Below are positions 1 through 6,167 of a DNA stretch of 9,373 nucleotides, one piece after another. The stretch's first letter is position 1; each line of letters starts with the position of its first letter. The translations under genes were made by a program, and so were the position numbers. The notes beneath the pieces were generated by a model that was not told where the DNA came from, searched no databases, and saw only the letters and a program-made list of their open reading frames with translations. Source of the stretch: Bacteroidales bacterium UBA5072 (GTDB lineage Bacteria > Bacteroidota > Bacteroidia > Bacteroidales > UBA10428); assembly GCA_002415855.1 (NCBI GenBank), contig DIAS01000062.1:65522-74894 (forward strand), given 5' to 3'.

Positions 1-374
1 GCTTCCGGTTTTGGAGGACAACCCGGTATGTAAGCGTCAACGGGAATAATTTTATCCACTGGTCCCGCAAAAGTATTTCCATCGGCAAAGATACCGCCGG
101 TGCAGCCGCACGCGCCCACAGCCACCACAAGAATGGGTTTGGCCGCCTGGTTGTATATTTCCAGAAGTCGTTGCCTGTCTTTCCTGTTAATGGAACCATT
201 CACCAGCAACACATCGGCATGACGGATGCTGCCTACGAGCTGCATGCCGAACCGTTCGATATCGTACCGGGGCGTCAGGCAGTCGAGTATTTCGATATCG
301 CAGTTGTTGCAGGAAGCACCTCCAAAATGAAATACCCACAGCGATTTCTTAAAGCAATACTCTTTAAAGTTCAA
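1..374 (-). CDS. [NiFe]-hydrogenase small subunit, group 4 (NuoB/EchC/HycG-like), partial
   Basis: I translated this by hand from the reverse strand. It gives 124 complete codons and runs off the left edge, so the C-terminus is missing. The protein is the NuoB-like subunit that carries the proximal [4Fe-4S] cluster and passes electrons between the catalytic large subunit and the ferredoxin-like subunit on the cytoplasmic face of the membrane complex. Visible cluster ligands are Cys22 and Cys25 (motif GGASCNNCDIEIL), Cys89 (VGACGCTGG) and Cys119 (IPGCPPKPE). The spaced CxxC is typical of group 4 hydrogenases, whereas complex I NuoB has adjacent cysteines. The start is uncertain. An in-frame stop lies at 393-395 and TTG at 374-372 is the only plausible initiator before the first cluster motif. 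It sits 11 nt after the stop of the NuoH-like gene. Family membership is clear; whether the enzyme binds Ni cannot be judged because the large subunit is outside the window. Confidence 0.88.
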   Translation of the reverse strand, partial: MNFKEYCFKKSLWVFHFGGASCNNCDIEILDCLTPRYDIERFGMQLVGSIRHADVLLVNGSINRKDRQRLLEIYNQAAKPILVVAVGACGCTGGIFADGNTFAGPVDKIIPVDAYIPGCPPKPE

Positions 375-385
375 TCCATCAGGTT

Positions 386-1318
386 TTAAAAATTAAAATA
401 GTCCAAAATGATCGCCACTATTACCAACAGGTTCATCCAGATCAGGAAGAACCGCATGGCCTGGTCAATCCTGATGCGCGGATTCGTATTCCTGATCAGG
501 GTAATCAGCAGCAGAACACCGATCAGCTTCAGGAATGCCCACAGGAAACCGATACCGTTAAACCTGAATCCGCCCAGCAGCATGGCGCACAGGAATGCAG
601 GCAGGATAAAGAGCATCATGTATTTTGTGAGTTTGATCAGGGAATAGGCTGCTCCTGAATATTCGATAAAGCATCCGTGTGTGATTTCTGTTTCAGCTTC
701 AGCCATATCGAAGGGCACAAAACCCAGTTTAGCCTGGATGCAGAGAACGAACACGGCCACCAGCAGAATGCCTGAGAAACTGCCGGCAAAGGCGCCCTGA
801 CTTTGCTGTACGGCGATGATCTGGTGCAGTCCTGTCACCATTCCTGATTTGCTGATAATGGCCGCAATGGCCAGCAGGAATGTTAATTCATAGCTGATGA
901 CCAGCTTGACTTCTCTTGATGCACCTACTGAAGCAAGTGGATTTCCGGCCGCAAGGGCTCCTATTATATAGGTAAGGGAGGGAATGGTGAGCATATAAAA
1001 TATCACAATAACATCTCCCGAAAATCCTTGTCGTAAGCCAAATGCGGGCAGCAGGATCATTATGCCTGATAATAAGGCGCCTGCCAGACCAAATACCGGA
1101 GCAAGCAGAAAAGTCAGCTTTGAACCGCGGGACGGCAGGATGGTCTCCTTCACCAGCAGCAATTTGAAAAAGTCGTAAAACGGCTGAAGGAGGGGAGGCC
1201 CCTTTCGAAATTGAACCCAGGCAGATATTTTTCTGTCGGCCCAACTAAAAAGGCCGCCAACAAAGGCAAGGAAAATAAAGCCCGGGAACACCAGATAATA
1301 TAGCAGTTCTTTTCCCAT
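386..1318 (-). CDS. Membrane subunit of a group 4-type hydrogenase (NuoH/EchB/HycD-like)
   Basis: This 310-residue integral membrane protein is homologous to complex I subunit NuoH and to EchB/HycD/MbhM. In these enzymes it anchors the hydrophilic arm and forms the entry of the ion-translocation path. About eight hydrophobic segments are visible. Family signatures are the N-terminal DRKISAWVQFRKGP and QPFYDFFKLL (29-54), GASREVKLVISYE (132-144), and the acidic loop VPFDMAEAETEI followed by EYSGAAYSLIKLTKY (201-233). The loop glutamates are those usually proposed for quinone-site/proton coupling in the family. The start ATG lies 1 nt after the stop of the ferredoxin-like gene, so the two are almost certainly co-transcribed and perhaps translationally coupled. 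No NuoL-like antiporter gene is in the window; if there is one it lies further downstream. Hydrogenase rather than complex I is favoured by the neighbours and by the small subunit's CxxC. Confidence 0.92.
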   Translation of the reverse strand: MGKELLYYLVFPGFIFLAFVGGLFSWADRKISAWVQFRKGPPLLQPFYDFFKLLLVKETILPSRGSKLTFLLAPVFGLAGALLSGIMILLPAFGLRQGFSGDVIVIFYMLTIPSLTYIIGALAAGNPLASVGASREVKLVISYELTFLLAIAAIISKSGMVTGLHQIIAVQQSQGAFAGSFSGILLVAVFVLCIQAKLGFVPFDMAEAETEITHGCFIEYSGAAYSLIKLTKYMMLFILPAFLCAMLLGGFRFNGIGFLWAFLKLIGVLLLITLIRNTNPRIRIDQAMRFFLIWMNLLVIVAIILDYFNF

Positions 1319-1319
1319 G

Positions 1320-1790
1320 CTAACGCCAGGTAAATTCCTTGATCAAAATATTCTCGCTCAGGCTGAATACCTGCCTGGCCGGTTCCTCCTCAAGGTCTGT
1401 AATGCTGGCAACCTCACCGGGCAAAGAATCGGCAAACCGCTGCAGATCCTTTTCTCCGTGAAGGCGGATGAATGACCTTCCGGATGTTTTTACAACAAAG
1501 AGATCGTCCATCAGGGTTCCAAACGGACAGACGAAGATGCAGGATTTGCATCGCACACAAAGTAAGGTCGCTCTTCTGACGATATCGTCTCGGTTCTTTG
1601 TTAAGGCCATGCTGGGACATGCTTCCAGGCATGGAGCCTTCTCACACCTGCGACAGGAAAACTGAAAGCTTGCCAGCTCACGGATGGTCTTAAAGGAACC
1701 AGCATATTCACCAAATTTCAACACCCCTTCAACGGGTGTATCTTTATATTCACGCAGCTTTTGCAGGTCGATGAGCAGTTTTTTTGCCAT
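1320..1790 (-). CDS. Ferredoxin-like electron-transfer subunit with two [4Fe-4S] clusters (HycB/CooF-like)
   Basis: This is a 156-residue cytoplasmic iron-sulfur protein. The first cluster motif is CRRCEKAPCLEACP (Cys46, 49, 54, 58) and the second is CVRCKSCIFVCPFG (Cys78, 81, 84, 88). The CxxCxxxxCxxxCP plus CxxCxxCxxxCPFG pattern is the one seen in HycB, HydN, CooF and similar hydrogenase-linked polyferredoxins. By family role and position it should carry electrons between the flavin/beta-gamma module encoded upstream and the small subunit encoded downstream. The C-terminal ~65 residues have no further cysteines and may be a docking region. The gene starts 8 nt after the gamma-subunit stop and ends 1 nt before the membrane-subunit start. 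No strong Shine-Dalgarno is visible, as is usual in Bacteroidetes. The family is confident; the exact partner order is inferred from gene order. Confidence 0.9.
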   Translation of the reverse strand: MAKKLLIDLQKLREYKDTPVEGVLKFGEYAGSFKTIRELASFQFSCRRCEKAPCLEACPSMALTKNRDDIVRRATLLCVRCKSCIFVCPFGTLMDDLFVVKTSGRSFIRLHGEKDLQRFADSLPGEVASITDLEEEPARQVFSLSENILIKEFTWR

Positions 1791-1798
1791 GGTTGTCG

Positions 1799-2623
1799 TT
1801 ATAACCAGATATTAGGCTGATCCTTTATTTCGTCGTAGGTAAACACAGGGCCGTCTTTGCATACATAATATTTGCCCATCATGCAGTGCCCGCATTTGCC
1901 AAGTCCGCAGGACATGTTTTTCTCCATGGAAAGGTAAATATCCTTTTCCGGGTATCCCATTTCAAGGAGCTTCAGCGTGCCGTACTTCATCATTACCGGT
2001 GGGCCGCAAACAATGGCTACTGAATTCTCGATATCCATCCGAAGATCCTCCAGCAGAATTGTGACCACTCCAACTTTTTCATCCCAGGATTGGTCGGCTT
2101 TGTCAACACTCCGGTAGACCTCAAACTTGTCAATCTTTCTGAGCTCTTCAACAAAGGATTTATAAATGCAATCTTCGGGTGTCTTAGCGCCATAGCAGAG
2201 AACCACTTTACGAAGTTTCTCCTTTTCGGCAATCAGATTGAACAGCAAAGACCGTATCGGGGCAAAACCGCATCCGCCTCCCAGGATAAGAATTTCTTTG
2301 CCGTAGAACTTCTGGATGGGGTATCCGCGCCCGTAGGGTCCGCGGATACCGACGACATCCCCTGTTTCCAGTGCATGGATTCTATCGGTTACATAACCCG
2401 TCTTCATGACCGTTACCTCCAGTTTTTTATTTTCGAGCGGAGAAGAGGATGGTGTAAAAGGTGCTTCGCCAAAACCGTTGATGGTCAGTTCAATAAATTC
2501 TCCCGTTTTAAACGTGAATTCCTTTTCAGGGATCAGGACAAAGGACCTGATCAGGGGAGATTCAATGATTACCCGCTCCACAGTAGCCTTAATCGGCTGA
2601 TATATATTCAGTGTATCTGCCAT
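1799..2623 (-). CDS. FAD/NAD(P)-binding [2Fe-2S] oxidoreductase, sulfhydrogenase gamma-subunit (HydG/AsrB) type
   Basis: This 274-residue protein resembles the gamma subunit of NAD(P)H sulfhydrogenases and AsrB of anaerobic sulfite reductase (ferredoxin-NADP reductase fold). It should bind FAD, react with NAD(P)H and pass electrons through a [2Fe-2S] cluster. Visible features are a flavin-binding half with KTGEFIELTI (39-48), the GPYGRGYP turn (95-102), the nucleotide-binding GGGCGFAPIRS (115-125), CGPPVMM near the nicotinamide site (206-212), and C-terminal cluster cysteines 239, 244, 247 and 255 (CX4CX2CX7C, as in PyrK-like proteins). I place the start at the ATG at 2623, 7 nt after the stop of the beta-subunit gene. 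The reading frame stays open back to 2752, but that extension would overlap the beta gene and adds an Ala/Ser-rich stretch unlike the family. NADH versus NADPH preference cannot be read from the sequence. Confidence 0.9.
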   Translation of the reverse strand: MADTLNIYQPIKATVERVIIESPLIRSFVLIPEKEFTFKTGEFIELTINGFGEAPFTPSSSPLENKKLEVTVMKTGYVTDRIHALETGDVVGIRGPYGRGYPIQKFYGKEILILGGGCGFAPIRSLLFNLIAEKEKLRKVVLCYGAKTPEDCIYKSFVEELRKIDKFEVYRSVDKADQSWDEKVGVVTILLEDLRMDIENSVAIVCGPPVMMKYGTLKLLEMGYPEKDIYLSMEKNMSCGLGKCGHCMMGKYYVCKDGPVFTYDEIKDQPNIWL

Positions 2624-2630
2624 CAGTTGG

Positions 2631-3629
2631 TCAGGATGGGTTATGCATTTCAGTGAATATTTTATTTTTGCTGATGCTGCCGATGCAGCCGTCGATGCAC
2701 CTGCCGCAACCCGTGCAGGCCTGAGCATGGAATTTTTCAGACTTCCAGACATATTTGCACATGTACCGGTTCCGGAACCTCACCGCTTTCTTTCGCAGGG
2801 GATCCTCACCGGCTGCAATCCTTTCGAATCCCGGGTACTGGCAGGTGTCCATCTGCCTGATCTTGCCAAATCCCGGTCGGTCGATGAGCAAAAAGCAGGT
2901 ACAGGTCGGACAGATTGCCGCACAGGCGCCACATGACACACAGGTTGCCGCGTACCTCTCCCATATTTCATCACCCGATTTACTGATCAGATCACCTGTT
3001 TGGGTATAATCGGGCAAATTCCGGTTTTGGGTTTCCAGACGATCACGGACGGCAGATCTGAGCGCCACCGCTTCGGACAGAACATCCTTGCCGGGTTCTG
3101 ACACGGGGAAATGCTTTTTCAGCAGGTCTGTAACTGTATTCCCCCTGGCCGATTTTACCGAAACAATCAGTTTCCCGTTCACGGATGCCAGTGTAAAATC
3201 GGCATTTACAGTCGGGTAAGGTTCAACATTATAGGTTGTGCAATGACAGGTATCACGGATATCATGACAATCGGTGCCAACCAGGATAGTGTTTTCCCGG
3301 TTCTTTTCATAAACGGGATCCGGGAATTTCTCATCCAGATAGATCTCATCGAGGAGATCCAATCCTTTCAGGTCGCATGCCGGGATGCCCACGATCATTC
3401 TTTTGGCATGGGTCGCGTTCAGGACATTTTCCTTTACCGGTAAGAAGAATATTTTAAGCGGAGAGACGGGTGCCGGTTTGTTGTACCGGATCTGCAGGTC
3501 ATTATTGCGGAACAAACTGTATTCAGTGTGAACACCGTTGTCGACCGGCACATATACATTCATTTCATGTGAAATCTCGGCGAGGAATAAATGCCAGTCG
3601 GATGCTGAGACCAAAAAGTCACCTTCCAC
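2631..3629 (-). CDS. 4Fe-4S dicluster beta subunit, sulfhydrogenase (HydB/AsrA) type
   Basis: This is a 332-residue soluble iron-sulfur protein, first gene of the hydrogenase operon. It resembles the beta subunit of NAD(P)H sulfhydrogenases and AsrA, which wires the flavin gamma subunit to the rest of the complex. The C-terminal ferredoxin-like domain has CVSCGACAAICP (Cys230, 233, 236, 240) and CTGCGRCIDGC (Cys305, 308, 311, 315), which should bind two [4Fe-4S] clusters. Further cysteines at 85 (IPACDLKGLDLL), 121, 128, 130, 243, 245, 263 and 291 lie in motifs typical of this family and may bind another centre. The start is GTG at 3629: an in-frame stop is only a few codons upstream and no ATG is available. 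The leader is short (about 22 nt from the predicted transcription start). The gamma gene follows after 7 nt. Assignment to the beta/AsrA family is firm; the exact electron acceptor is inferred. Confidence 0.9.
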   Translation of the reverse strand: MEGDFLVSASDWHLFLAEISHEMNVYVPVDNGVHTEYSLFRNNDLQIRYNKPAPVSPLKIFFLPVKENVLNATHAKRMIVGIPACDLKGLDLLDEIYLDEKFPDPVYEKNRENTILVGTDCHDIRDTCHCTTYNVEPYPTVNADFTLASVNGKLIVSVKSARGNTVTDLLKKHFPVSEPGKDVLSEAVALRSAVRDRLETQNRNLPDYTQTGDLISKSGDEIWERYAATCVSCGACAAICPTCTCFLLIDRPGFGKIRQMDTCQYPGFERIAAGEDPLRKKAVRFRNRYMCKYVWKSEKFHAQACTGCGRCIDGCIGSISKNKIFTEMHNPS

Positions 3630-3633
3630 CTTA

Positions 3634-3651
3634 CTGTTCTTTTATTCACAT
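3634..3651 (-). promoter_or_regulatory. Rex-like operator at the hydrogenase operon start point
   Basis: On the minus strand the 18-mer reads ATGTGAATAAAAGAACAG. Against the published Rex consensus TTGTGAAnnnnTTCACAA, the first half-site matches 6/7 and the second only 3/7. It lies between the -7 box and the GTG start, roughly covering +1 to +18, where a bound repressor would block transcription. The same sequence occurs before hypF at 15/18 identity (6823-6840), and rex itself is 2.5 kb away. The assignment to Rex is an inference because the second half-site is poor. Confidence 0.5.
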
Positions 3652-3658
3652 ATATTAC

Positions 3659-3689
3659 TAAAGTTATGATAAAGGAATAACAATGTCAA
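3659..3689 (-). promoter_or_regulatory. Bacteroidetes-type promoter of the hydrogenase operon
   Basis: On the minus strand TTG (3689-3687) is followed after exactly 20 nt by TAACTTTA (3666-3659). The Bacteroidetes sigma-ABfr consensus is TTG-N19-21-TAnnTTTG, so only the last base of the -7 box differs. The transcription start would fall near 3652, about 22 nt before the GTG start of the beta-subunit gene. This is the best-formed promoter I found in the window. Confidence 0.65.
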
Positions 3690-3708
3690 ACTTTTAACAT
3701 TAAAAGTT
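3689..3708. promoter_or_regulatory. Perfect 20-bp palindrome over the -33 element (candidate operator)
   Basis: Two 9-bp arms, AACTTTTAA and TTAAAAGTT, flank the dinucleotide CA with no mismatch. The left end overlaps the TTG -33 element of the hydrogenase promoter by one base, so a protein bound here could either activate or repress. Outer arms ACAAT (3680-3684) and ATTGT (3709-3713) extend the symmetry with a 4-nt offset. It does not fit the Rex or Crp/Fnr consensus, so the cognate regulator is unknown. With AT-rich DNA and no T-tract context, it looks more like an operator than a terminator. Confidence 0.5.
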
Positions 3709-3785
3709 ATTGTGTTGATTCTCAAAGAACTGATTATGTGTTGCAGTGCACCGTTTGCAAATGACCAAAATCATAGCCAGTCTCG

Positions 3786-3808
3786 ATCGCATTGTTTTAT
3801 TTTGCGAT
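3786..3808. repeat. Inverted repeat upstream of ald
   Basis: ATCGCA (3786-3791) and TGCGAT (3803-3808) form a perfect 6-bp inverted repeat around 11 nt of T-rich DNA, ending about 46 nt before the preferred ald start. It may be an operator or a small hairpin in the ald leader. A weak -7-like TTATTTTG (3797-3804) lies inside it with a TAG at -33 spacing, so it could overlap the ald promoter. The evidence is only symmetry and position. Confidence 0.25.
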
Positions 3809-3854
3809 GAAAATCAGCTAAAACTCAGCTACAATACCTGTAAAAATGCAGACC

Positions 3855-4970
3855 ATGAAAATCGGATGTTTAAAGGAGATCAAGACACATGAATACCGGG
3901 TCGGCCTCACGCCATCGGATGTGAAGTCGTATGTGTCACGCGGGCATGAGGTTACCGTACAACAGGGTGCAGGGGAAGCTGCAGGCTTTGTCGATAAGGA
4001 ATATACCTCGGCCGGAGCTAAAATTGAAGCAGACCGCGCGAAGATCTTCGATGGCTGTGAAATGATCATCAAGGTGAAAGAGCCCTTGCCTGAGGAATAT
4101 CCGCTTTTTCACAGGGATCAGATCCTATATACCTATCTTCATCTGGCGGCTGATCGCAAGCTCACCGAGGCCATGCTGAACGCCGGTATCAAGGGTGTTG
4201 CCTATGAAACCATTGAGACAGCGGACGGTCAGCTGCCCTGTCTCCAGCCGATGAGCGAAATTGCCGGCAGATTATCCGTACAGGAGGGTGCAAAATATCT
4301 TGAGAAAACCTTTGGAGGCAGGGGAGTCCTGCTGGGCGGAGTTCCGGGTGTTGAGCGTGGCAAGGTAGGAATTATAGGAGGTGGTGTGGTAGGTACCAAC
4401 GCCTGTAAAATAGCAACCGGTATGGGGGCTGAGGTCACCATACTTGATATAAGCGCCAGGAGGCTGGCATACCTGGATGATATTTTCGGTTCCAGAATTA
4501 CAGCGCTTTACAGCACCGATGCCAACATTGAAAAGATTCTGCGGGAATGTGACCTGATCATTGGTGCAGTCTTGTTACCAGGAGCCAAGGCACCTACGCT
4601 GGTAAAGCGTGAACATCTCGGCATCATGAAAAGAGGTGCTGTTATAGTTGATGTGGCTGTGGATCAGGGAGGTTGTGTGGAAACCATCAAACCTACCACG
4701 CATGATAACCCGGTTTATGTAATCGATGGCATTGTACATTATGGTGTTGCCAACATGCCGGGAGCCGTGGCCCTGACATCAACCAAGGCGCTTACTAGCG
4801 CAACTTTGCCTTATGGGCTGATGATTGCTGAGATGGGACTCGAAAAAGCAGCCCTGCATTGCGATCCGCTGAAACTCGGTATCAATGTTTACCAGGGCAG
4901 ATGTGTTTATGAAAACGTTTCTAAGGCATTTCACATGCCTTACATTTCAATCGATAGTTTACTGATTTAA
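3855..4970 (+). CDS. ald: Alanine dehydrogenase
   Basis: This enzyme catalyses L-alanine + NAD+ + H2O = pyruvate + NH4+ + NADH in the cytoplasm. Run in reverse it consumes NADH and pyruvate during fermentation. Numbered from the ATG at 3855, the active-site residues fall at the family's canonical positions: Arg15 (EYRVGLTP), Lys75 (IKVKEP), His96 (YLHLA) and Asp270 (VDVAVDQGG). The Rossmann glycines are in VGIIGGGVVGTNA, and GGRGVLLGGVPGVE and ALTSATLPYG are typical Ald signatures. The total of 371 residues equals the usual Ald length. An in-frame ATG at 3846 adds three residues; I prefer 3855 because of the numbering match. The gene is monocistronic, divergent from the hydrogenase operon and closed by a strong hairpin terminator. 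Its place beside a hydrogenase operon and rex suggests a part in NADH balance, which is inference. Confidence 0.96.
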   Translation: MKIGCLKEIKTHEYRVGLTPSDVKSYVSRGHEVTVQQGAGEAAGFVDKEYTSAGAKIEADRAKIFDGCEMIIKVKEPLPEEYPLFHRDQILYTYLHLAADRKLTEAMLNAGIKGVAYETIETADGQLPCLQPMSEIAGRLSVQEGAKYLEKTFGGRGVLLGGVPGVERGKVGIIGGGVVGTNACKIATGMGAEVTILDISARRLAYLDDIFGSRITALYSTDANIEKILRECDLIIGAVLLPGAKAPTLVKREHLGIMKRGAVIVDVAVDQGGCVETIKPTTHDNPVYVIDGIVHYGVANMPGAVALTSTKALTSATLPYGLMIAEMGLEKAALHCDPLKLGINVYQGRCVYENVSKAFHMPYISIDSLLI

Positions 4971-4975
4971 TTTTC

Positions 4976-5028
4976 AAGGGAGCACCCTTCAATGGTCTGA
5001 GACCACCTGAAGGGTATTCCCTTCTTTT
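4976..5028. terminator. Long hairpin terminator between convergent genes
   Basis: Three nested perfect stems are visible: AAGGGA (4976-4981) with TCCCTT (5018-5023), ACCCTTCA (4984-4991) with TGAAGGGT (5008-5015), and TGGTC (4993-4997) with GACCA (5001-5005) closing a 3-nt TGA loop. A short CTTTT tract follows on the plus strand, so it should terminate ald. It begins six bases after the ald stop. On the minus strand it lies 3' of the secreted repeat protein gene and may serve both, although the U-tract on that side is poor. Confidence 0.8.
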
Positions 5029-5045
5029 AACAATTGCGGCCTCTC

Positions 5046-6167
5046 CTAATACTTCTTCCCCTTGTAATAAACATTGTGGTTGTTCATACCCTTGTCAACC
5101 ACCACAATATCACGATACAGTTCGATGTCCTCCGTCAGGTCATAAGTCAGTACTTTGGTTTCACCCCTGCTGAAGACTTTTACGTTCCTGTTCAGATCGC
5201 GGTATACAATGGTATTCCAGTCGGCTTTCCAATCGGAAGGTATGAAAGTTTCGAGTGTATAAGCACGGTTGTTGTACCAAACCTTCAGGTAACCCTGTTC
5301 TCCGTAAATCACCAGGCTGTTGCGGACCATGTAAAAATCAGGCGGAAATGAACTGATATCCACCGTCTCGCCACGCTCAAACAACTTGAATGATCCGGTA
5401 TTGTCCACATAAGCGGTGATGCCGTCGCCCATCTGCCAGGATTCAGGCGCGAATTCCTCAGCCAGGTATGTCTCACCCCGGTAAAAAATCCGGAACTTCA
5501 GGTCGGACTGATTTACCCAGGCTACGATATCCCTGCCGGCCTTGAAATTGCCGCCTGAAAGAAAAGGTTCAAGGACCCTGTTCTCACCCTGGTAAAAGAC
5601 CTTTAAATCCCTTGTCCTTGAAGAAACATAAACAACGATGTTGTCCCCGGTTTTGAACAGGTTGGCAGGCCTGCCGGCCAGTCCGTCCTCAAGCATCATG
5701 ATCTTCCCCTTGTAATAAACAGCAAGCATCTCACGATTCTGATCGTAAAAAGCCACCAGGCTATCCTCAGCCAGGTACTTCACGGCATTGGTACTGATGG
5801 TGGTGCTCCGGCCATTTTCGATGATCTTGACAATACTTCCGATGTTGTATACGGAAAGATAATCGAGGGCCTCAAATTTGTTCGGCGCACTAACCTCGAG
5901 CGTGGAAATTTCACCCTGGTAATACATCTTCAGGTTATTCCTGCTATCGGTATACAACAGACAGGTACCGCCAATACTGAAATCCTTTACCGCCAGGTAT
6001 TCCGCCTGGACGGTCTTACCATTGTCAAATATGAAAAATCTTTTCTGATTATCATGATAGGCTGCCAGTTGCTGTGCCGCAAGGCCGTTAAAACAACATA
6101 ACAGGAAGAGAGGAAGACTATTCCTGAATAAAAAACCCGATCTCCTCGAGTGAAGTAATGATATCAT
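5046..6167 (-). CDS. Secreted ~35-residue-repeat protein of unknown function
   Basis: I do not recognise a named family. The 373-residue product starts with a basic stretch (HSRRSGFLFR) and a hydrophobic core (SLPLFLLCCFNGLAA), so it should be exported by Sec and cleaved near residues 30-32. There is no convincing lipobox. The rest is ten degenerate repeats of about 35 residues. Each begins with a pattern like V-x-Y-x-D, is followed by a strand such as LKVFY and turns at a glycine. These turn positions are at residues 50, 85, 119, 154, 194, 231, 266, 300 (Asn), 335 and 370. The regular Tyr/Phe-rich strand-turn pattern suggests a beta-propeller or beta-solenoid, possibly in the periplasm or at the cell surface. 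The start overlaps the end of rex by 50 nt; no ATG, GTG or TTG occurs between it and the signal-peptide core, which supports the overlap. It is probably co-transcribed with rex. No catalytic motif is seen. Confidence 0.8.
   Translation of the reverse strand: MISLLHSRRSGFLFRNSLPLFLLCCFNGLAAQQLAAYHDNQKRFFIFDNGKTVQAEYLAVKDFSIGGTCLLYTDSRNNLKMYYQGEISTLEVSAPNKFEALDYLSVYNIGSIVKIIENGRSTTISTNAVKYLAEDSLVAFYDQNREMLAVYYKGKIMMLEDGLAGRPANLFKTGDNIVVYVSSRTRDLKVFYQGENRVLEPFLSGGNFKAGRDIVAWVNQSDLKFRIFYRGETYLAEEFAPESWQMGDGITAYVDNTGSFKLFERGETVDISSFPPDFYMVRNSLVIYGEQGYLKVWYNNRAYTLETFIPSDWKADWNTIVYRDLNRNVKVFSRGETKVLTYDLTEDIELYRDIVVVDKGMNNHNVYYKGKKY

Noticed and set aside
171..389. A 72-codon plus-strand open frame at the left end
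   Set aside because: It is antisense to the NuoB-like small subunit, whose cysteine motifs and family match are clear.
386..1790. A fragment of a complex I (nuo) operon
   Set aside because: The NuoH-like and NuoB-like genes sit with sulfhydrogenase beta/gamma subunits, the NuoB-like protein has CxxC instead of CC, and hypF/hypC are nearby.
2090..2656. A 188-codon open frame on the plus strand
   Set aside because: It lies antisense to the gamma-subunit gene, has no recognisable motif, and its sequence is explained by the codon bias of the opposite strand.
2624..2752. A 43-residue N-terminal extension of the gamma subunit
   Set aside because: It would be translated from DNA that already encodes the C-terminal cluster domain of the beta subunit, is Ala/Ser-rich and unlike the family; the ATG at 2623 gives the normal length and follows the beta stop by 7 nt.
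3689..3708. The 20-bp palindrome as a Rex site
   Set aside because: Its half-site does not contain the TTGTGA/TTGTTA core at the required distance from the centre; the better Rex candidate is at 3634-3651.
3793..3810. A TTGTTTTATTTTGCGATG stretch upstream of ald as a third Rex-like site
   Set aside because: Only the first TTGT agrees with the consensus and the second half-site lacks TTCACA, so I do not count ald as a Rex target on this evidence.
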